In this document: positions 1-12,639 of the stretch, piece after piece | Numbering within the stretch: position 1 is the stretch's first letter | Layout of the letters: each line of letters opens with the position of its first letter | Source: Rotaria socialis | Lineage: Eukaryota > Rotifera > Eurotatoria > Philodinida > Philodinidae | NCBI GenBank assembly: GCA_905331475.1 | Contig: CAJNYU010000497.1 | Span: 441,440 to 505,439, forward strand | DNA length: 64,000 nt | Reading direction: 5' to 3' | Position numbers and translations under genes: made by a program | Notes under the pieces: model-generated | Told to the model about the DNA's origin: nothing | Database searches by the model: none | Seen by the model: only the letters and a program-made list of their open reading frames with translations

Positions 1-1027
1 CTATTTAGCGATTCTTTTCTGTATGTATCTCTTGTTGTTGCGCATGAATCTATCCTTTACTAAATAAGACAAATTATTCATGCTATGCGTATTTTCATCG
101 AGTCGAGTATAACAAAATAATTACATGTTAAATTGAATATATCCCAATATCAGAAATCGTGGGAGCAATCATGAAAAACTATATTAGGTCAGTTCATGCA
201 TTCTTCTATTCAATACTCTACGAAATGCTCAAGAAACTAGGTAGTACAATATTTTTGGTCTCCATACGATCAGTTGACTACAGTATAATTAAATGAACTT
301 GATTAAGAGGAGCCCCGTTTTGTCAATTTATTCCTTGAATCACCCATATCCTATTTTTAGTTGAATATAAGAAATACTAATATCATCATTGAATCACTCA
401 ACCATAAATATCTTCGCGTGAAAAACAAAGCAATAACAAAGTAGAATACCTGTAGCTAAATATGAGCAAGACGGAGGGACAAAAAAACTTCAAATATGAC
501 TGATACATTACCTAGAAGAAACCATTCAAGCAAGATAAAAAAAATCAAGGAAAGAAAAGAATAATTCAATTTGTCATACTTGCCCAAAACTAATAGACAA
601 ACTATATCGTCGTTGGGGTATTGTAAAAAAGACACAGATGTATTTTCCATAAGGAGAAAAAATAACTAGCATAAATTTCTATCAGCTAATAAAACGTTTA
701 CTGCAAACTAATAAACTTTACGCAGCTCACGCAAAAAAATCTAGAGGATACTGAATACGAAACATGCCTTTAAAGAAGCATTGCTTGAATGCTAAGCAGA
801 GAATTTAAGATTACTTGTTTTTTCTTCGTGAGTGACACCCGCGTTGATATATTCTATTTCGCATTATAGATTCACAGTTTCAGTAACGAAATTCGCCGGT
901 CAATACATTGACAAGGTGTAAACAAGAAGGTCACACTTTTCAAAATTTTCGCAATTTTCCATATCTACGAATTAGTTTCTAAAACACAGACACTCATTAA
1001 AATTTACACAGCTACTTTACAGGAACA
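1..1027. other. Non-coding, upstream of vWA gene
   Basis: AT-rich sequence with stop codons in all frames and no ORF that resembles a protein. It ends in a pyrimidine-rich stretch and acceptor-like AG at about 1021-1022, five bases before the start codon of the next gene, so part of it may be a 5' UTR intron or outron. Confidence 0.6.
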
Positions 1028-1275
1028 ATGTATCCTCATTTACAAGGATCAACAAACAATAAACCGACTCGGGATTCTATGTCCGCTTACGAAGACTTTA
1101 CTCACCGCTATGCGAGTAAGTTTTTCTTTCAATACAATCCTTAAACAGCAGTTCTTGTACGAGAGCTGCTTTTTCTCTTTAGTTAATAAAAATTATGCTA
1201 CGAAACTTCATCAACTACGTGGTTATGAAATTGTTTTCATATGTGACGATTCAGGCTCCATGAAAAATCCAATAG
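1028..1275 (+). CDS. 5' part of a von Willebrand factor A domain protein
   Basis: Two exons can be joined. Exon 1 (1028-1115) starts at ATG 1028 and encodes MYPHLQGSTNN and onward. Exon 2 (1183-1275) follows a 67-base intron with a GTAAGT donor and CTTTAG acceptor. Exon 2 carries GYEIVFICDDSGSM, the first beta-strand and MIDAS motif (DxSxS-like) of a vWA domain, which binds a divalent metal. A GTAAAA donor lies at 1276, and only 75 bases later the assembly has Ns (1352-1392). I found no continuation of the vWA fold on the other side of the gap, so only about 60 residues are present. The partner and cell location cannot be told. The gene may be truncated by the assembly or a pseudogene. Confidence 0.7.
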
Positions 1276-1351
1276 GTAAAATAGTATATTTCTTGAATAC
1301 ACTAAATTGATCGTTAAACAAGTTTCTCTGTCAAGTTTGTAAAGATTTCTC

Positions 1352-1392
1352 NNNNNNNNNNNNNNNNNNNNNNNNNNNNNNNNNNNNNNNNN
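1352..1392. other. Assembly gap (41 Ns)
   Basis: A run of N directly downstream of the vWA exon. The sequence on the right does not continue the coding frame, so the scaffold join here is uncertain. Confidence 0.98.
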
Positions 1393-3755
1393 CGATACTG
1401 GTTTTGAGTCAATGTCACAGTTGCAATAGATGGCAAAGTCACAGTTAAAATATTATTATTAGCTTGAATAATTCAAAACTATGCATGCTGATGTTAATAC
1501 ACAGTGTGATAAAAGTGGTAAATTGAATAAAAATATTCATTCAAAAGAAGATGTACATTTAATTGATTAGTTAACCAAGTAGCTTCCCGATCTTTTTCAT
1601 TAGATACAATTTGAAATGTATGGTAGACATTAGAGAACAATGATGATAGGGATTTTTTTGTGATCGAAGGAATTATTACTAAGTGCGATGGAAATGTGTG
1701 AACCTTTTGAATACAATGTTGCAGGCTAGTGAAAAATCTGTAGAGCTTTCAGTGTCTACTAAAATATGTCATGTATCTAATGGAAATATGCTGATATTTC
1801 AATTAAATATTTTTCATGTTGTAAATTGTGTGCAATTGAAAATTGTTTAATAATATAAGAGAGAAATAGCGGATAGCAGCGTAAAATTGTGATTGTTGTG
1901 TAATATATGGCAGAATCCATGCTCATGAAAGTTTCTCTAGTAAGATCCCATGGATAAATGCGTTTAGATCCTCACCAAAATGTTCTTTTGGTTGTTTCTA
2001 TGAATGTATCACATTTTTGCTACTCGATTGATTAAATGGAATATGTTATGCAAGACTAGTAAATTTCCAAATAATTATTGTTTAAGAATTATGAAAAAAT
2101 ATGTAAATATTTTGTTAGTTCTATATCTGTATATGGGTGTTCTACGCTGATTTGAGTCTGATATTTTCATTGTAAATCTAAATTTGATTAATTCAAAATA
2201 TCATTGATATATTCGATAGTATTGTTCCATAGGCTATAAATTCTTATCATCTTTTCAAGTTAATCGAAGACAAGATCAAATCTCACTGTTCAATTATAAA
2301 AACATGACATTTGATAAAAGACAATGAATATTGTAGAACTTTATTATTGAAATGTAAAAACATGGCGAGTTTAGTAATACTGCGTGATAGCGATACCGCA
2401 ATATGTCGATTTTGTATTTAATTCGGTGCTGTAAACTTAATGATTATCGGAGCTGAAGAAAAGTCAATAGTGTCGATAAAAAAAAATAATAATCGTAGAA
2501 ATGTGCAAATGTATGAAGAGAAGAATATCACTCTTAGTGACGCTGAAAATTAGTGATGAAGCAATGATAATGACATTTTATCATTAATCAATTGTTCAAT
2601 ATAGGTTCAATCGGATGATAAATTATATTTGGGGCCTAATCTCTTTCGTCCATGTTCACTTCAAATTGTTCATATTCATGTTGAATCGATTTGAGAAAAT
2701 CTATAAGTACATGTTTGATAGATATTCGATAAAGTATAAATATCGCTGACAAAAATACACGTACCGTGGCAGTTTTTGATGGGAACAGTTTTATTTACTG
2801 TACCAGATACTTGCTTTTTTGGGTCTTTAATAGTAGTCGCTGGCTAAAAATTTCCATACATAAAATAGAATTATATTCATTCATTGTTTATTTGACATGT
2901 ATATTTATTGATAAAAGTGAAACTATATTTATTAAGTCTATGCAATGTTATCATATGTGCAAGATTCAAACTCACTCTGTGAACAACTGATGTTATACTT
3001 TGTTAAAAATGAATTAATAAGCGAACACTCTTATGATAGACAACTTACAGATCCAGGTGGCAATTTTTCTGATTGGTTACGTTGCGTATTAGTGACCTGA
3101 TTCTAGACAAATTTTAAGTTATTGATATTTTTGTTTCATACTTGATAGCTAGACTAATTATGATTTGTACTTGATCAATCTTTTTTGTTGTGCTTTTATT
3201 TTACTACATTAAAACAGCCTGTTTTAAATTAATTCAATTATGAATAATTTACTAGTTTTCAAAATGTAAATTAAGAAATATGCACTGGTATCAATATCAC
3301 TTATTTTAAACAATGTGTCAAGCGAAAACAAATCATTACGTGATCTCTTTAATAGTTAGCTTACTTTTTTTTGAACTGTAGAAGTTGATGAAGACATCTC
3401 TAAGATAAATCTTGGAAGTTCTACAAAATAATAATTTCAATTACTTCGGTGAGAGCATATTATTTTTCTCAATCGTTTGCATTACATTTCGTTTTTTCTT
3501 CTCGAAAAAATAAACATTTAACAGATAAGAACGAAAAAAAAAATAATAACTATATGTATGTATATACACATGCATAACAAAGATACAAGTTGTACAAAGA
3601 AGAAGTATTACGACGATAACAAAGTAGATCTATGTGATTTAATCACAAATATCAGCAACAAAAATAATGTATGAAAAATAAAGAATCTGACTAATTATGT
3701 TTCTTGATTTCACAATAGTGTAGTTTTATGAACCACTTGATGAAAGAAATTGATT
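1393..3755. other. Non-coding, between gap and FEN1 3' end
   Basis: About 2.4 kb of AT-rich DNA. The longest open frame (2766-2990, +) has no recognisable protein character and no splice context. I see no RNA gene or mobile element here. The last few hundred bases are probably the FEN1 3' UTR. Confidence 0.55.
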
Positions 3756-6700
3756 CTACTTGTGTTTTTTAGCAAAGCCACTGCCACTGGCTTTGCTTTT
3801 CGGTGTAGCATCCTTTTTTCGTTTGAGACCTTTGTTAGTTGCATTTTGTATTTCCTATACAAAAGAGAACTTTAAGACTTTCCTTTAGACAATTCGTGTG
3901 TTCTAGTAATACGAGACAATTATGAATTACTCGAATACAAAAAATTTTGTTTTAATTTGGTTTATTTAAAATATAAATACGTACGGCTTTTTTAGCAATT
4001 GGTGTTGTCGTTGTAACATTGTGGGACACAGTAAAAAATGAGTCCAATCGACCCTGTTGTGTTGTTGTTCGAGCTTTTGCTAATTTTTTTGCACCATTAC
4101 GAATACGATCTTCACTAAAAATTGGATGATAAAATGAATAGAACACAGTGTCGTTTAGAGTCTTATTAATTGACAAGTCTGTATTAAGATATAGGCCTCA
4201 TGATTTTGTACGCCACTTGTATTGTAGATGTCAGACATCAAGTTTTTATAGGACTCAATCAGATTTGATTAATATTCAAAAATGTGACGTTGGAGAACTT
4301 TTTTTCTTCCTTAACAAAAAACACCCCTTATGCACTTATTTTTATTTGCTGTAAGGGCAAAATGAATCTACATGTATAAAAATACAGAATAATATCATTA
4401 TGTGAATCATTAATGATTCGTTTCTCGGTAAATTTTATGTTCTCTTTCTTTTTCTTATTCTCGTACGTTCTTTTTTCATGACTGCGTAAATTATTCTGTT
4501 GTTTTTGCCTTTTTTTCTTCTATATTACCTGTAGAAAACTATATTAACGACGACAGAAACACTATTTTCTTCATATTTCTTTCTTATTCAGACAAACTAA
4601 GAAAATGACTGCTGTCTATTATATCAAAGTATATTTAACAAAAATCAATCAACAACAAGAAATTCGTCGATTTTGTGTATGTCATATTCACTTAATACTC
4701 ACAAGAAGAATTTCATTGTTTTCTTTAGATTGACATTTCACCAGAAAATGATGTTTATAATGAATTAACAACAAAAATCAAATCATATCTATCGAATAAT
4801 CAATTACAAGATTTCATTCTTCAATATAATGATGAAGATAATGAACGCATTACATTTAGTTCAAATGATGAACTCCGTTCAGCTATTACTTTAAATAAAG
4901 ATACAAACACTTTAAAAGTTTTTGTTACATTCAATCAATCAATTCCTCAAGAACAACACAATGCAACCAATAAAGAATGCCATGTTGGCGTTGAATGTGA
5001 TGCCTGTAAAGGACCAGTTATTGGTTGTCGATATAAATGTTGTGTATGTCCAAACTATGATTTATGTGAAAAATGTGCACTAGTTGGTATTCATTCCGAA
5101 CATAATATGATTAAAATATCAAAACCAAGCAATTATCACAACTTCAATGATCATTATCATCATCATTTTAATAATCATCATGATGGCCATCAACATAATC
5201 ATATGCCGCCCCCACACCCACCATCTTCACCATTTGTGTCAAGTCAAGATTATCTTCAAAAAATTCAAGCGCAAATTCCTCAATGGTTACCAAATCGTCA
5301 AAATGCTGCTCATTTTCGATCTCATGTACAACAACACATCGACTCATTAAAAGCCAATAGCCAAACACACATGAAAAGTTCAAAACAATATCTGGAAAAT
5401 GTTGGGCAGTATTTACAAAAAACACTAACACCACTTGGTGTTAATTGTGAATATCATGTTGAAGAAGAAAAACAAAAGCCAAATGAACAACAAGAAGAAC
5501 AAGTCTCAACAACAACAACAACTACTACTCATTCGGCAGTAAATTCAGTTGTAACATCAAATTCGTCAGATTCAGATTCGTCTTCAACTAATAATAATAA
5601 TAATCAAGAAAATACCGAAAACTCAATCATACCACCAGTTGAAGAATCAACCCATATAAGAAATTCATTAGAATACAGCATCGATGATTGTATGCAAAGA
5701 ATGACAGCAATGGGTTTTATAGATGCTAATGGAGCATTACGTGAGCTTATTCGTTCAAAACAAGGTGATATTAACTTGGTTCTCGACGCTATCAATCCAC
5801 GTTCTTATCAAGTTTAGCTGAAACAAATTATCACAAAGAAAATACTAAAATGAAAAAAGAGACAGTGCTTGCATTCTTCTATTTATTAAATATATAGCGG
5901 CGTATAAACGAATAATTTCCTTTTTTTTTCTTTTGAATATGATAAAAAGAAATTTTTCGAAATTTAACTTCAATCGCAAAATAGAAAGCTTTTCTTTTCA
6001 CTTACCCAAATCCTTTTTCAGTCACCATATAAGCTATGAGACCCTCTTCATCTGGTTCAGTCCATTTAAGCTAAAAATTAATATTTAAAGAAACAAAACA
6101 TGAAAAGAAGTGAATTCAGAAAAAGAAAATTACATCAACAGCATCGCCGGATAAAATGTCTGGTTCTTTGAATAGTTCTCGTGCTTTTTCATATGCCCAC
6201 TCATCAGGTACGCTGTATTTCTATACAAATAATAAGACATAAAAATTAGTATAATTCATGTAAATAAATAAAATATACTTTGGTATCAATATGTTTAAGA
6301 ATTGTTTCAATATCACGATATTGTTTAATAAGATCGAGAGCACGTTTTTGTCCAATACCTTTGATTGAATCACAATAATCACATCCAAGTAAAATACATA
6401 AATCTATGAACTAGAACAAAAACAAATTTTAAAACAATAAATTAAGATAAATCATACCTCTTCGAAATTAATTCCTAAGCCTTGAAGAACTTTTGGAAGT
6501 GAAAATTCTCGAATGGGCATTTTTCTATAAAAATAGATTTCATACAGAATGAGTATTTTGATATGTGAATAATAACTAACGCACCGTGCTTCACTAAATG
6601 TTAAATGACGTACAAGCACATCCGCGCCAAATGTCAATGCCTAGAAATGTGTATGAAACAAAAATAATAATACAAAAATAATCAGATCTAACTTACATCC

Positions 6701-7794
6701 ATATCTTCAGTACCAACTCCATAAACTTTTCCGTCTTTGACAAGTGCTGCACATTCTGAATGAGAAAAAGAAACTATATTAATTGAATATAAAACAAACA
6801 AATCTTACGAGCTTCAGCTTCTGTAGGTGCATTGACATAAGGTATACCCATTAATTTTAATAAGCGTTTACATTCTTCGTTATGTTCACGAGTAACCTTA
6901 ACAGTTCGCCGAGCAAATTTATCAAATGCTTCTTCATCACCTAATTAATAGAAATCAGTAAGTTTTCAATGCAAGAAATAAAAGAAAAACAATTGAACTC
7001 AACTACAAATCAATAAAATTCAAACAAACAGAAATATCTAGATGATCTTTTCCCCATTGGAGTCATTCCATTGTTGATAAAAAAACATTTATGCTAAATT
7101 TTCTTTACTAATTTTATTCGCTTTTATTCCTATTTAAACGTTTTCAATGAGAACTTACCAGCTTCAGCTGCTTTGGACATTTCTGCTTCAGCTTCTGTAC
7201 GTCGTTCAAGACGTTTTTCTAATTCTTTCGATTTCATTTGTGGTGGTTTTCCATCGAATACATAAACTGGTTTAATACCATGTTCCACCATACGAATTGT
7301 TCGATAAAACATGCCCATTAAATGACTAGTTATTTCACCATTGTCATTTGTTAAATTTTCACCATTTTGCCGAACAGCTATAAGAAATTGATAGATCGAC
7401 ATCGACCTAGAAACAATATATATAGCAATTTTCAAAGATAAATAAATAGTTTATTGGAATAGCTTTTCTCAATAAATTTGACTAATTCTAAACGTCTTTT
7501 TTTTTTCATTGAATGAATGCGTTTCCGCAGAATACATTCATATGAAAAATTAATTAACTAGTATCTATCATTTAGTAAGTAGAATAATTTTACAGATAAA
7601 ATAGATTACTTGAATATTAATCATTCACCGAGTGGTAAACCAGAAAAATGCTACTTTTACGACTATCTAAATATTGTATATTCAACTTACGCATCAACTG
7701 CAATCTTTCGACCAAAATAATTTTTCATTTCTCCTTCTTTTATAGCTCCTGGTGCTTGATCAGCAATTAATTTTGCTAAATTATGAATTCCCAT
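3756..7794 (-). CDS. fen1: Flap endonuclease 1
   Basis: Structure-specific nuclease that removes 5' flaps in Okazaki-fragment maturation and long-patch base excision repair, acting with PCNA in the nucleus. Eleven exons join in frame to 392 aa (human 380): 7794-7691, 7406-7159, 6940-6809, 6755-6697, 6640-6585, 6524-6458, 6410-6279, 6220-6134, 6070-6006, 4114-3985, 3854-3756. It starts [15 protein letters not shown]. The N and I nuclease regions are intact: [26 protein letters not shown] and [14 protein letters not shown] supply the seven metal-binding acidic residues. A PCNA-interacting box, QGRLDSFF, and a basic Lys-rich tail follow in the last two exons. Intron 5 has a GTGCGT donor. Intron 9 (6005-4115, 1,891 bases) contains a complete antisense gene. 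Confidence 0.96.
4605..5817 (+). CDS. sqstm1: p62/sequestosome-1-like (PB1-ZZ-UBA) protein
   Basis: Autophagy-receptor family protein that binds ubiquitinated cargo through its UBA and oligomerises through its PB1. Two exons, 4605-4676 and 4729-5817, joined in phase 0, give 386 aa (human 440). Residues 1-92 form a PB1 domain with a basic first strand and an acidic OPCA-like motif ([12 protein letters not shown]). Residues 108-152 form a ZZ zinc finger ([22 protein letters not shown]-x3-H). A His/Pro-rich linker follows, then Ser/Asn/Thr-rich low complexity, and a C-terminal UBA (about 340-384, MGF motif). I see no clear acidic W/F-x-x-L LIR motif. The gene lies wholly inside FEN1 intron 9 on the opposite strand. 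An acceptor-like CAG lies 13 bases before the ATG. Confidence 0.9.
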
Positions 7795-8094
7795 GATGTG
7801 TACACTTAAATGAAAACACCAGTTTGAATTCTAAAAAAGAAAACAATAGCTACGAACAAAACAGATGTATAATCTTCGAAATAGTATTATTCTTGGTGTT
7901 ATTTGTTTTTTCTCTGAATTATATTGAAAAACAGAAATAAATAATAGTAGCAATGAAAAAAAAGACAAAATAAGCGAACACAAGAACAATAAAAGTCTGA
8001 ATAAAACAAACATAGCAAAGTAAATATAATTCATTTCCACAAGAGAATTAACAAGAAGAAAATAGCCTAATGAAGCAAAAAAAACTTCTTGGAA
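7795..8094. other. FEN1 promoter/5' UTR and RER1 3' flank
   Basis: A 300-base spacer between two minus-strand genes. An acceptor-like motif (minus-strand TTTTTTAG) lies about 35 bases upstream of the FEN1 ATG. Nothing else is recognisable. Confidence 0.5.
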
Positions 8095-8706
8095 TTAGTA
8101 TGATGAAATTTTAATTCCGGGTGCTCCACCTGGTGGTCCTTCATTTTTTCCAGCATATTTCACTTTTCCATGTGTAAATGGAACATATTTATATTGTATC
8201 ATATGTGCTATACGTTGTCTCATGGTTAAGAAGAATAATGTGAAAAAGTAGATGACAAGCACAGGCCAAAATACTGGTATATCAAATATTGGAAATATTG
8301 TTAAAACTAAACTGATCATTAGTGCTTTGAATGATGTATACCAAAATTTAAATTCCGGTAAACGACGCATAAATGGTCGAAACTCATCTGTTGATCGTGT
8401 TGGTAAACGTGGTCCATGATCGCCTTCCTCTTCGTCCATACCAAGTGATGATGGGTCTTGTTTAGGTGTTAGAAAAAGAATAAATTGATTGAGTAAAAAT
8501 ATTCCAAGACCATAAGCAATAATGTAAAACCCTTGGATGAGAAAAATACGAAGAAAAAAGAGAACTAATAATAATAAATTAAATAACCAACGAAAGCTAA
8601 TAAATGGTGTTGCACGATCAAGTAAATGTTGTGTATAAATTCCAAGACGAGTAAATGAACTAGCTGCGCCGGAACCGATCTTATCAGAATTACCCAACGT
8701 GTCCAT
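8095..8706 (-). CDS. rer1: RER1 ER-retention/retrieval membrane receptor
   Basis: Returns escaped ER membrane proteins and unassembled subunits from the cis-Golgi to the ER in COPI vesicles. A single exon encodes 203 aa (human 196). Four hydrophobic helices lie in two pairs: about residues 40-60 and 62-82 (WLFNLLLLVLFFLR, YIIAYGLGIFLLNQF), and about 125-142 and 144-162 (SLVLTIFPIFDIPVFWPVLV, FFTLFFLTMRQRIAHM). Between the pairs is the conserved cytosolic loop with RPFMRRLPEFKFWY. The segment YKYVPFTHGKVKY near the C-terminus is a family signature. Start ATG at 8706. It is intronless, unlike its neighbours. Confidence 0.96.
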   Translation of the reverse strand: MDTLGNSDKIGSGAASSFTRLGIYTQHLLDRATPFISFRWLFNLLLLVLFFLRIFLIQGFYIIAYGLGIFLLNQFILFLTPKQDPSSLGMDEEEGDHGPRLPTRSTDEFRPFMRRLPEFKFWYTSFKALMISLVLTIFPIFDIPVFWPVLVIYFFTLFFLTMRQRIAHMIQYKYVPFTHGKVKYAGKNEGPPGGAPGIKISSY

Positions 8707-9506
8707 TTCAATTGTTTTCTTCTTTTGACTATAGTAATTGTTTATTTTAGTTCTTTGTCAAAACGATTGTATTGTGGCAATGAATGCCTATCGGAGATGT
8801 GGAATAGATACTAACTTTGATTGGTTCAATGAAGTGTAAATTGATAGAGGACGCCGTATGTTAATAATGTTTTTTCAACTAAAATTAGAATAAAAAAATA
8901 TATTTTAATATAAATTTTCAAATCTTTTTGGAAAAATCTTTTTTCTTAATATAAAATTTATGTTGAACAAAGATAGTTTACGGGTACGTGTTTATTCGTT
9001 CGACATGCATGGCGTCGTGAAATCATAGAACAGCGTTAAGATTTCTCAGTGCTAACTTTGTCTTCTTGTTTTCAATGAGTTTTCATAAAAAAATATTTCT
9101 AAGTATATTGATTTTTCAGATCTTTTTCATGTACCCTATGGCATCTAAATTTGTTCATAGTAGTAAAAGAACTATTCATTTTCCTTGGTATGTATTCGTA
9201 TTTTCTCTGCTAATGTATGTTCACTAATGGCATACGGTTGTTGATTATTGATATTTGAGTCTCATCGAAATGAGTTTCATATCATTATATACAAAAATCA
9301 TTATCACTATTTCTCGATTACATCTTGTTTAATCATCGATCAGTAATAAAAAAAAGCATAAGTCTTTTTGAATATTTGATGAAAAAAGCACAAATTCTAG
9401 CTTTATATAATGGGATTTATTGATTCAGAAATTTAAAAAAAAAACGATCATATTAATTGTAATAACTAATTAATCTAATTCGACAATTTTGTTTTCAATT
9501 AAGGTT
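8707..9506. other. Divergent intergenic region RER1 / USP
   Basis: An 800-base region between two divergently transcribed genes that must hold both promoters. It is AT-rich with poly-A/T runs. An acceptor-like AATTAAG stands three bases before the USP start codon. No TATA or other element can be assigned confidently. Confidence 0.5.
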
Positions 9507-12500
9507 ATGCCCAAAACTGATCTCGGTGATGTTTGTGGACGCTATTTATCCTCGCGTCTGTCAAAACGTACAGATTCATCATTATCAAGTGATCAACAAT
9601 TAATAAAACATTTTTTGAACCACGAATTTGTAACTACTGAACATAAAGGAAATACAATATTAAAACAGGAACTCTTTTTAAAACCTTATACCAAGACTCC
9701 ACTAGATCAATTACGTCAAAATTATAAAATCAACCAACGTGATAATAGTGACAATAGAAATAATATAGTCATGCCGGCTAATAATGATGTTCTATTAACT
9801 ACGTTTAATAATAATACAACGAATGGCACTAATGGTACCAATTCAAATCATCAATATTGTTCAACATATGTCTCATGTAGTAATGGTAATCATTCAACAT
9901 CGCCACCTTCTGAAACGTCCTCGTTATCGTCATCGTCATCGTCGTCATCATCATCTTCTTCTTCTTCTTCTTCAATGTCAAATAGTAGTTCATCGTTAAT
10001 GATGAATTGGGAATTATTAAAAGATCGCGGTTCCGGTTTAGTTAATCTTGGCAATACATGTTTTATAAATGCATCATTACAATGTTTAGCTAATACTCCT
10101 CCACTGGTTCAATGGCTTTTATGTAATTCTCATTCTCAATGTTGTCGTGTTAAATTAGAAAAACAATTCTGTTTATTTTGTGAAGCTGAGCGTATTGTTA
10201 GATTGATTCATTCAAAAAATTCCAATTCATCCTTTTCATCGTCAGTTGGTGCTGCTAATCCAAATAATATTGTTCGCCGTATTAAAGATATTTCAACTAC
10301 ATTTAAAATTGGTCGTCAAGAAGATGCTAGCGAATTTCTTATTTGTTTAATTGATAAAATTGTTGATGCATCACTTCGTTCATCTCAACCGCCAGAACGT
10401 TTACGTCCATCATCTGGTACATCTTATGAACAATTATGTCATTCTCAAACAATATTTCATGATTTATTCGGTCTTGTTTTACGTTCACGTGTTGTATGTT
10501 CACGTTGTCGTCATACATCAGATACATTTGAAGTACAATATACATGGATTGTTGGCGTACGTAATCATACTGATTTGAGACAATCGTTACAACAATTTGT
10601 TTGCCGTGAAACATTATCAGGAGAAAATCTATATCGTTGCATTAAATGTAAACAATTAGTACAGGCTATTAAACGATATACACTACATAAAGCATCAAAG
10701 ATTTTATTAATTAATCTAAAACGTTTCGAATTTGGAAAAAATTCACATAAACTATCACATCTTGTTCGTTATCCTGAATATTTAAATGTTACTCCATACA
10801 TGAGCGATGAAAGTTCTAATGATGAATCATTGAATTATCGTTTGTATGCGGTTTTAGTTCACGTTGGATCATCTATGCATTCAGGACATTATTTTTCATA
10901 TGTACGTTCACCAAATAATCGTTGGAATAAAGCTGATGATATAACAATGACACAATGTGATTTAAGTCAAGTTTTAGCGCAACATGGTGCCTATATTTTA
11001 TGTTATATTAAAGAAACATCATCAACAAATACTACAATAAATGGTTCTTTAACAACAACAAATATATCATCATCATCGTCAGCGTCGTCGTCAACAACGA
11101 CTACACAAACAACAACTAGTAAACTTGTCTATCAAAATGGAAAATTGAATAACAGTGAACAACAGCAAACAGCAACAAATAATGTAACGTTCTTTACACC
11201 ACGTCAAGTTCCCGTACAAAATCTTCCTAAACAAAGTATGTAAATTGTTTTAATTTTTTTTCTAGAATAAAAATATTAATGCCTAGTATTTTTAAGAAAT
11301 TATCGTCTAGATTTTTACTTTGTTATAAAGATGATATTGACATTTATTAGCATAATAAATATTTACTTTTCTTGTTAGTTCTAATTATATGATCTTTGAG
11401 CAGATTTAAATCTCTTAATCTAATATGAACTGATAAAAAAGAAAAAGAAAGAAGATTATTATTTATGAAGAAGTTCAATCGACTAGGAATAATTGTATAG
11501 ATTATTATTTCAACATTATGAATAATTTCGTTAAAAAGAATTTTGTTTTTGTAGAATCATTTCATTAAAAAAAATTTTTAAGAAATCAAAAACTAAAAGT
11601 CATTGTTAATTATTATTGAACATTTTTTTTTAATTTTAGTTAATGGGCAAAATGGAAATCTGAAAACAATGTCCTCATCTTTGACAAAACCTACTATTGT
11701 AACATCTAATTCAGAATTAACTAATGGTGGTAGTGCTTTGTCAACTGAAAAACGAGCACCAATCGTAATGCGCATTCCAACTCTGAGTTTTCTATCAAAT
11801 AGGGTAATAAAATATTAATCTATATAATATGAATTGTTTAATAAAAAATATTTTGTTTTTCTTAGCCGGTTCCACTACAAGATAAATCAATCACAGATCC
11901 ACATTCAAATTTAACAACATCTCTCTCTTCCAAACTTGTTAATAAATCAAATTCAAACCCGATTGTTCTATCAACAACAAAGAATAGTAATTATACGATA
12001 TCTCCAACAACTTCATTATCAACTGTACAATCGACTTCATCGCCATTAAAGTTAATAATAAAAGCTTCGGGACCATCTCCAACACTCAATGGACTTGCAT
12101 CTATTTCGAAATCATATAATCATTATGATGATGATGATGATGATGACGATGACGTTGATGACGAATATAATGATGATTCATCTGATTTGCAACAACCAGC
12201 AACGAAAAAACAACGGACTGATGAATCGAAAATCTCGCCATCTATACCACTACTTCCTTGTTCATCGTCTGCTCCCACTTCTACTCACACTTCGGTTCCT
12301 ACTTCTATCTCTTCTCGAACGAAATCGATGGATGAACAATCTAATCATTCATCATCATCGACAACGAAACATAAGAGGAAGAGGAAAAAGAAGAAATCTC
12401 ATAACCATCAACATCATCACCATCACAAAACTCATCATCATCATCATCATCGCAAACGATCTCGACGAGATAGTAGTCGTCGAAGTCCATCGCGTTCACC

Positions 12501-12639
12501 CGTTTTTTCATCACCATCACAATTAAATTCATCACCATCCTCAGTAACTGATGATCAGCATCGGCGACATCGAAAACGTAAGAAACATCATCGTCACAAA
12601 CGATATAGTTCACCATCATCATCGCGCGAACCTTTGTGA
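9507..12639 (+). CDS. Ubiquitin-specific protease, USP36/USP42-like
   Basis: Cysteine deubiquitinase of peptidase family C19. Three exons, 9507-11235, 11640-11803 and 11866-12639, join in frame to 888 aa. I start at ATG 9507; the upstream in-frame codon at 9489 is TTG. The catalytic domain spans about residues 178-510: Cys box GLVNLGNTCFINASLQCL (Cys185), a QEDASEF segment, two zinc-binding CxxC pairs (CSRC, CIKC), and His box HSGHYFSYVR (His461) followed by the NKADD acidic site. A long Ser run precedes the domain. The C-terminal half is low complexity, with an Asp run, a KKKK/His-rich block and an SR-like RRSPSRSP segment, recalling the basic nuclear tails of USP36 and USP42. Subfamily choice rests on the Cys-box neighbourhood and the tail. 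Confidence 0.88.

Noticed and set aside
2766..2990. 74-codon open frame upstream of FEN1
   Set aside because: Random-looking composition, no splice context, no domain, in an otherwise featureless AT-rich region.
5147..5434. Open frames on both strands over the p62 exon
   Set aside because: Shadows of the His-rich CAT/ATG-biased p62 coding sequence.
10339..10614. Minus- and plus-strand frames over the first USP
   Set aside because: Antisense/alternate-frame shadows; the USP frame contains all catalytic motifs.
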